From JAOUEA01 sp035249905 (GTDB lineage Bacteria > Actinomycetota > UBA4738 > HRBIN12), in contig DATFFT010000032.1 of the NCBI GenBank assembly GCA_035249905.1, positions 1 to 64,000 of the forward strand: a stretch of DNA of 64,000 nt, given 5' to 3'. The notes beneath the pieces were generated by a model. That model was given only the letters and a program-made list of their open reading frames with translations, ran no database searches and was not told the DNA's origin. Positions 59,316 through 64,000 of the stretch are shown one piece after another. The translations under genes and the position numbers were made by a program. The stretch's first letter is position 1, and every line of letters begins with the position of its first letter.

Positions 59316-61588
59316 GGGCGCGTCCCGGTCTTCCGCTCGCATCGGCGATCTCCGCCGCCGCCGGCCTCGCGTTGTCGGCGGCCTTCCCCCCGATCGGAGC
59401 CTGGCCCATCGCGTTCGTGGCGCTGGTGCCGCTGTTGTGGTTGTCGAGGGAACGTCCCGGGCGAGGGTTCGTCCTCGGTCTCGCGTTCGGGCTCACGTTC
59501 CATGGGGCCACCTTGTACTGGATCCTGCGCTTCGGCGAGATGGCGTGGGTATCGCTGACCCTGGTCTCCGCGTTGTGGGTCGCCGCCTTCGGCGCCCTCC
59601 TTCCCGGGCTGCGCCGCCCGGGGAGGCCGGTGGTCACCGTGTTGGCCGTCGCGTCGGCATGGACCGTGCTCGAGTGGCTGAAGGGCATGTGGCCGCTCGG
59701 AGGATTCACCTGGGGCACGCTCGGCATCTCCCAGGTCGACAACGTTGCCACGGCCCGTCTCGGCACCGTCGCGGGGGTGTGGGGCGTGACGTTCGCGGTG
59801 GTGGCGACGAACGCAGCCATCGCGCTCGCTTTCGAGCGTGAGGGTCCGAGCCGCGGAGGTGCCGCGGCCCTCGGGCTGGCGGCCATCCTGGTCGTCTCGC
59901 CCCTCGCCCTGCCGTTCGCGACCGCCCAGGGACAAGCGATCGACGTCGCGGCGATCCAGATCGACGTCCGTGAGGCGGAAGACGGCACGAGCACGGACGA
60001 GGACCTCCGGGTGGCGGAGCTGAACATCGAACAACACCGGCGTCTCGTCGGCGGGCCCGTTCCCGACCTCGTGGTGTGGGGTGAGGGGGCGCTCGATCCG
60101 GGAGCGGTCGACGATCCCGGCGTCAGGGCGACGGTCTCGCAGGTCGTCGCGGCCGTGGGTGCCCCGACGATCATCGGTGCTGTGGTCGACGACCCCGACG
60201 GCAGCCAGCACACGTCGGTGCTGCAGCTCGACGGCTCGGGCAACCAGGTCGGCCGCTACGACAAGACCCACCTCGTGCCGTTCGGGGAATACGTGCCGTT
60301 CCGTTCGCGTCTGGAGTGGGTCGACGCGATCGACCAGGTACCGGTCGACCGTGTCCCGGGGGACGGAGGTCAGCTGCTCTCGAGCCCGGGGTTGCCGCCG
60401 TTCGCGACACCGATCTGTTACGAGAACTCCTTCCCGGCGATCACGAGGTCGCTCGTGTCCGAGGGCGCCGGCTTCGTGGTGGTGCCGGTGAACAACGCGT
60501 CGTACGGGTTCACCGCCGCGAGCGCCCAGCATCTGCAGATGTCGCAGATGCGGGCGATCGAGACCGGTCGGTGGTACGTGAACGCGGCGATCTCCGGCAT
60601 CAGCGCGTTCGTCGATCCGTCGGGACGTGTCGTCGCGTCGGCAGGGCTGTTCGAGCCCGATATCCTTCGGCACACCATCCGCATGTCCGAGGAACGCACG
60701 TGGTACGTCAGGCTGGGGGACTGGCTCCCCTGGCTGACCCTCTGCGTCGTGGTGCTGGCGTTCGCGATCCCCCGGCGCCGACGGCCCGATCGGCCGGCTC
60801 CCGCCCCGTCGCGGCCCGACGGAGATCGTCGCACGCTGGTGATCCTGCCCACCTACGACGAACGGGCCACGGTCGAGCAGGTGCTCCGTGGCGTGCGGAA
60901 GGCGCCTCAGGACGTCGACGTCGTCGTGATCGACGACTCGTCGCCAGACGCCACCGCGTCGGTCGTTCGCGACGTGATGGCGACCGAACCGCACATCCGT
61001 CTCGTGGAACGCCCTCGTCGATCAGGTCTGGCCAGCGCGTACCTCGACGGGTTCCGGATCGCGCTCGAGGAGGGATACGACCTCGTCGTCGAGATGGACT
61101 CGGACCTGTCGCACGACCCATCCGAGCTCCCCATGCTCCTGGAAGCCGCTGGGTCCGCCGACCTCGTCGTCGGGAGCCGCTACGTGCCAGGTGGATCGGT
61201 GACGAATTGGAGTCGCGGCCGTGTCGCCCTGTCGCGGGCCGGGAACACCTATGCGCGCTGGATGCTCGGGATCCCCCTGCACGACGCGACGAGCGGCTTC
61301 CGCGTGTACCGCCGGGCGTTGCTCGAGGATCTGGTCGCCGATCCGATCGCCTCGGAAGGATACGGGTTCCAGATCGAGCTCGTCCTGCGCTCATGGCAGC
61401 TCGGCGCGACGCTCGCCGAGGTGCCGATCACGTTCCGGGAACGCGAACATGGCCAGTCGAAGCTGTCCCGAGGCATGGTGGTCGAGGCCCTGTGGCTCGT
61501 CATGCGCTGGGGGCTCGCCGACCGGTTCGGAGGGGTACCCGCCAGGCCGGCACGGGAAGCCCGCCCCGGCAGCCCGGACGCGGAGTAG
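59297..61588 (+). CDS. Fused apolipoprotein N-acyltransferase and polyprenol monophosphomannose synthase (Lnt-Ppm1)
   Basis: 763 residues. Part 1 (about 1-510): membrane helices plus a nitrilase-type domain with the Lnt triad, Glu in VWGEGALDPG, Lys in YDKTHLVPFGEY and Cys in PICYENSFP; it N-acylates lipoproteins. Part 2 (about 530-760): GT2 glycosyltransferase with LPTYDERATVEQVL, metal site EMDSDLSHDP and HDATSGFRVYRR, making polyprenyl-phosphate mannose. Mycobacterium tuberculosis has the same fusion. Start GTG 59297 lies inside DUF4193; TTG 59306 is an alternative. The window encodes several lipoproteins that would be substrates of part 1. Confidence 0.93.
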   Translation: MPRLRLRARPGLPLASAISAAAGLALSAAFPPIGAWPIAFVALVPLLWLSRERPGRGFVLGLAFGLTFHGATLYWILRFGEMAWVSLTLVSALWVAAFGALLPGLRRPGRPVVTVLAVASAWTVLEWLKGMWPLGGFTWGTLGISQVDNVATARLGTVAGVWGVTFAVVATNAAIALAFEREGPSRGGAAALGLAAILVVSPLALPFATAQGQAIDVAAIQIDVREAEDGTSTDEDLRVAELNIEQHRRLVGGPVPDLVVWGEGALDPGAVDDPGVRATVSQVVAAVGAPTIIGAVVDDPDGSQHTSVLQLDGSGNQVGRYDKTHLVPFGEYVPFRSRLEWVDAIDQVPVDRVPGDGGQLLSSPGLPPFATPICYENSFPAITRSLVSEGAGFVVVPVNNASYGFTAASAQHLQMSQMRAIETGRWYVNAAISGISAFVDPSGRVVASAGLFEPDILRHTIRMSEERTWYVRLGDWLPWLTLCVVVLAFAIPRRRRPDRPAPAPSRPDGDRRTLVILPTYDERATVEQVLRGVRKAPQDVDVVVIDDSSPDATASVVRDVMATEPHIRLVERPRRSGLASAYLDGFRIALEEGYDLVVEMDSDLSHDPSELPMLLEAAGSADLVVGSRYVPGGSVTNWSRGRVALSRAGNTYARWMLGIPLHDATSGFRVYRRALLEDLVADPIASEGYGFQIELVLRSWQLGATLAEVPITFREREHGQSKLSRGMVVEALWLVMRWGLADRFGGVPARPAREARPGSPDAE

Positions 61589-61769
61589 CGCGGGAGGTCG
61601 GCGGCGCTAGGCGATGCGCGGTGCGACGTGGCACGATTCGAGCGCGACCAGCAGACCTGCCACGACGCAGCACCTGAGCGAGCTCGCTCGGCTGCGCCGG
61701 GTTCGCAACCGGATCACGCGCTCCGGGACCAGAGTTCACCGTCACCCGTCTTCACAGGGAGGGATCGAG

Positions 61770-62240
61770 ATGGCCGAGAAGAAGACCCCGAGGAAGAGCA
61801 CCCGCACATCCGCCAAGCGCACGGCGACATCGTCGACGGGATTCACGGCGGAGGAACGCGCCGCGATGAAGGAGCGCGCCCGGGAGCTGAAGGCAGCGGC
61901 ATCCAGGGCGGACGGGGAGAAGGCGCTGCTGGCGAAGATCGGCGAGATGACGGGGAAGGATCGCGCCATGGCCGAGCGGATCCACGCCATCGTCACAGCC
62001 GCCGCGCCGGAGCTCTCGCCGAAGACCTGGTACGGGATGCCCGCGTACGCCAAGGACGGCAAGATCATCTGCTTCTTCCAGAGTGCGGAGAAGTTCGACG
62101 CGCGGTACGCGACGTTCGGCTTCAGCGACGATGCGAAGCTCGACCAAGGCGCCATGTGGCCGACGTCCTGGGCGCTCGGGGATCTGACCGCCGCCGAGGA
62201 GAAGAAGATCACGCAGCTCGTGAAGAAGGCGGTGCGCTGA
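61770..62240 (+). CDS. DUF1801 family protein (YdhG-like)
   Basis: 156 residues. A Lys/Ser/Thr-rich N-terminal tail (KKTPRKSTRTSAKRTATS) and helical segment (ERAAMKERARELKAAAS) precede the DUF1801 domain: PELSPKTWYGMPAYAKDGK, FFQSAEKFDARYATFGFSD. GGGAGGG precedes the ATG. Family members have been linked to iron handling but the function is not settled; the basic tail could bind nucleic acid. Bases 61589-61769 hold no gene I support. Confidence 0.85.
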   Translation: MAEKKTPRKSTRTSAKRTATSSTGFTAEERAAMKERARELKAAASRADGEKALLAKIGEMTGKDRAMAERIHAIVTAAAPELSPKTWYGMPAYAKDGKIICFFQSAEKFDARYATFGFSDDAKLDQGAMWPTSWALGDLTAAEEKKITQLVKKAVR

Positions 62241-62274
62241 GGGCTCTCTCGAGCTTCGTGCGACTCGGTCCCCG

Positions 62275-62288
62275 ATAATGTTCATTAT
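62275..62288. repeat. AT-rich inverted repeat between convergent genes
   Basis: ATAATG TT CATTAT, a perfect 6-bp inverted repeat around two bases, unusually AT-rich for this chromosome. It could be a protein-binding site; it is too weak for a terminator stem. Confidence 0.4.
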
Positions 62289-62293
62289 GACAC

Positions 62294-62530
62294 TTAGCGG
62301 GAGGCGCGTTCCAGACCCGTCTTCGATCGCTCGTTCCCCCGCTTGAAGTTGCCCGTCGCCCGGGCCAGGAGGCGTTGAACCTGCTCAGGGTCCGCCGCGG
62401 TCAGGGCCGCCGCCAGACGCGACGCCTTCGAGCCCGAAACGGTCACGACGACCTTCGAGCGCCACGTGATACGGATGCGGCCGTCCTTCGTGATCGCGTA
62501 GCCGAACGGCTCGGCCTCGAGCCCGCCCAC
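62294..62530 (-). CDS. Small conserved-looking protein downstream of gcvPB
   Basis: 78 residues: GYAITKDGRIRITWRSKVVVTVSG gives a strand-turn-strand, and ASRLAAALTAADPEQVQRLLARATGNFKRG a helix with a basic tail. GTG 62530 begins 6 nt after the gcvPB stop, so it is probably co-transcribed. No named family; the strand-helix pattern is typical of small conserved proteins rather than a chance frame. Confidence 0.7.
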   Translation of the reverse strand: MGGLEAEPFGYAITKDGRIRITWRSKVVVTVSGSKASRLAAALTAADPEQVQRLLARATGNFKRGNERSKTGLERASR

Positions 62531-62535
62531 GTCGC

Positions 62536-64000
62536 TCAGTCCCGAGTGTCGCCGTCGGAGCCCCACCGCAGCTTGAGGTGCCGGGCGGCCCTGGCCTCGT
62601 CGAGGCGGCGCACGGGGGTCGTGGTCGGGGCCCGGTGCAGGAGATCGGGGTCGGTACGCGCTTCCCCGGCGGCGCGCAGGAAGGCGTCGGCCAGGCCATC
62701 GAGGGTCTGCTTGGACTCGGTTTCGGTGGGCTCCACCATCATCGCCTCGTCGACCACGAGCGGGAAGTACACCGTCGAGGGGTGATACCCCAGGTCGATC
62801 AGGCGCTTGGCCACGTCCATCGCCCGGATCCCGGTCTCCTTCTCGAGTGGCTCGGCCGTGGCCACGAACTCGTGCATCGGGGGCGTGGCGGGGTACGCGA
62901 GCGGGAAGGCCGGCGCGATGCGCGCCGCCAGGTAGTTGGCGTTGAGCGCCGCGAGCTCGCTGACCTCGGCCAGCCCGTCGCCGCCGTGGCCGAACACGTA
63001 GGCGTACGCGCGCACCAGCACGCCAACGTTGCCGTTGTACCCGTGGAGCCGGCCGACCGATCGCGGCCGGTCGCGGTCCCACCGGAACGTGCCGTCCGGA
63101 TCGCGCACGACGACCGGTGCCGGGAGGTAGTCGACCAGATGTCCCGCGACCCCCACGGGGCCGGCACCGGGCCCTCCCCCGCCGTGGGGCGTGGCGAAGG
63201 TCTTGTGCGTATTGATGTGCACGATGTCGAAGCCCATGTCGCCCGGCCGCGCCTTCCCCATGATCGCGTTGAGGTTGGCGCCGTCGTAGTACACGAGGGC
63301 GCCGACCGCGTGCAGCAGGTCGGTGATCTCCTCGATGCGTTCCTCGAAGAGGCCGAGCGTGTTCGGGTTGGTGAGCATCAGCCCCGCTACTCCCTCGTCC
63401 GCGATCTCGCGGAGCGCTCCGACGTCGACCAACCCCCGCTCGTCGGAGGGCACGTTGACCGGGTCGAAGCCCGCGATACGGACGCTGGCGGGATTCGTGC
63501 CGTGCGCGGCGTCGGGGATCAGCACCTTCATGCGGCGCTCCCCCCGGTCCTCGTGGAAGGCCCGCATGATGAGCAGGCCGGTCATCTCCCCGCAGGCGCC
63601 CGCAGGAGGCTGCAGCGTGGCCCGCTCCATCCCCGTGATCTCGCAGAGCGCTCCCTCGAGCCGGAACAGCATCTCGAGGGTTCCCTGCACCGTGTGATCC
63701 GGCTGCAGCGGGTGCGTTCGCTGGAACCCGGGGAACGCCGCGACGGTCTCGGCGACCTTCGGGTTGTACTTCATCGTGCACGAGCCGAGCGGGTAGGCGC
63801 CGGTGTCGACCCCGTAGTTCCGCTGCGACAGCGCCGTGTAGTGGCGCACGATGTCGGTCTCCGCCACGCGAGGGAGCTCGGCCAGCCCCGCCCTGGCGTG
63901 CATCTCGGGGATCGAGGCCTCCGGCACGTCGAGGGGCGCGAACGACGATGCCCGTCGCCCCTCCGAGGAACGCTCGGCGATCGTGCCCGTGGTCGCGGCC
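62536..64000 (-). CDS. gcvPB: Glycine dehydrogenase (decarboxylating) subunit 2, GcvPB (5' end beyond window)
   Basis: P-protein subunit of the glycine cleavage system, which decarboxylates glycine on pyridoxal phosphate. The frame is open to base 64000 and still has family-like sequence upstream of the GTG at 63927 (ERSSEGRRASSFAPLDVPE), so the start is outside. GVDTGAYPLGSCTMKYNP, HGTNPASVRIAGF and the PLP lysine in NTHKTFATPHGGGGPG are diagnostic. The two GcvT-like proteins at 25.7-28.2 kb belong to the same wider folate-linked chemistry but are not its neighbours. Confidence 0.94.
   Translation of the reverse strand, partial: AATTGTIAERSSEGRRASSFAPLDVPEASIPEMHARAGLAELPRVAETDIVRHYTALSQRNYGVDTGAYPLGSCTMKYNPKVAETVAAFPGFQRTHPLQPDHTVQGTLEMLFRLEGALCEITGMERATLQPPAGACGEMTGLLIMRAFHEDRGERRMKVLIPDAAHGTNPASVRIAGFDPVNVPSDERGLVDVGALREIADEGVAGLMLTNPNTLGLFEERIEEITDLLHAVGALVYYDGANLNAIMGKARPGDMGFDIVHINTHKTFATPHGGGGPGAGPVGVAGHLVDYLPAPVVVRDPDGTFRWDRDRPRSVGRLHGYNGNVGVLVRAYAYVFGHGGDGLAEVSELAALNANYLAARIAPAFPLAYPATPPMHEFVATAEPLEKETGIRAMDVAKRLIDLGYHPSTVYFPLVVDEAMMVEPTETESKQTLDGLADAFLRAAGEARTDPDLLHRAPTTTPVRRLDEARAARHLKLRWGSDGDTRD

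Overview
The window is a GC-rich chromosomal stretch from an actinobacterium (Actinomycetota). The evidence is a complete Pup-proteasome locus (mpa, dop, pup, prcB, prcA, pafA, pafB, pafC), tatA-tatC-helY in the order familiar from mycobacteria, a fused Lnt-Ppm1 protein, a deazaflavin (F420)-type nitroreductase, a GAAC-N4-GTTC SOS box, and many GTG starts. It does not match a well-known genus closely enough for me to name one. An archaeal-type phosphoglycerate mutase, a TtuA-type tRNA thiolase and the absence of yvcK/whiA between rapZ and gap suggest a lineage outside the classic mycolate/streptomycete groups.

Layout. 1-8.8 kb: end of uvrA, a lipoprotein with a cupredoxin-like end, uvrC-rapZ, then gap-pgk-tpiA and apgM, four glycolytic steps in a row. 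10.2-16.8 kb: a peptide/oligopeptide-type ABC importer in the order C-A-B-D-F, then secG and tRNA-Leu(GAG). 16.9-18.6 kb: a small decayed region beside the tRNA, with a helix-turn-helix remnant, an SRPBCC gene broken by a 14-bp tandem duplication, a small membrane protein and an IS3-type transposase remnant. 18.6-25.6 kb: dinB with an SOS box, an F420-type reductase, DUF456 and DUF4397 proteins, an ABC-F protein behind a structured leader with an overlapping 20-codon upstream ORF, an amidohydrolase and a secreted protein. 25.7-29.4 kb: two tandem GcvT/DmdA-like proteins and an HtrA-like protease. 29.5-31.4 kb: a TtuB-TtuA-TrmI cluster predicted to modify the tRNA T-loop. 31.6-41.8 kb: the pupylation/proteasome locus. 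41.9-50.9 kb: zinc ribbon, tatA, tatC, two diacylglycerol-kinase-family proteins, helY and an M24 peptidase. 51-56 kb (minus strand): cysS, an unusual FtsH-like protease with a partner lipoprotein, and an Lrp/AsnC regulator. 56.2-58.5 kb: a very compact stand-alone reverse transcriptase next to a second amidohydrolase. 58.5-64 kb: a strongly structured probable non-coding RNA, a DUF4193 protein, Lnt-Ppm1, a DUF1801 protein, a small protein and gcvPB, which runs off the end.

At least fourteen genes have a TANNNT-type -10 box ending 6-10 nt before a GTG or ATG start with no Shine-Dalgarno, so leaderless transcription looks common. Other genes (gap, apgM, dppB, mpa, pup) have strong Shine-Dalgarno sites. 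The most novel items are the 246-residue reverse transcriptase, the ABC-F leader, the structured RNA at about 58.6 kb and the tRNA T-loop operon.
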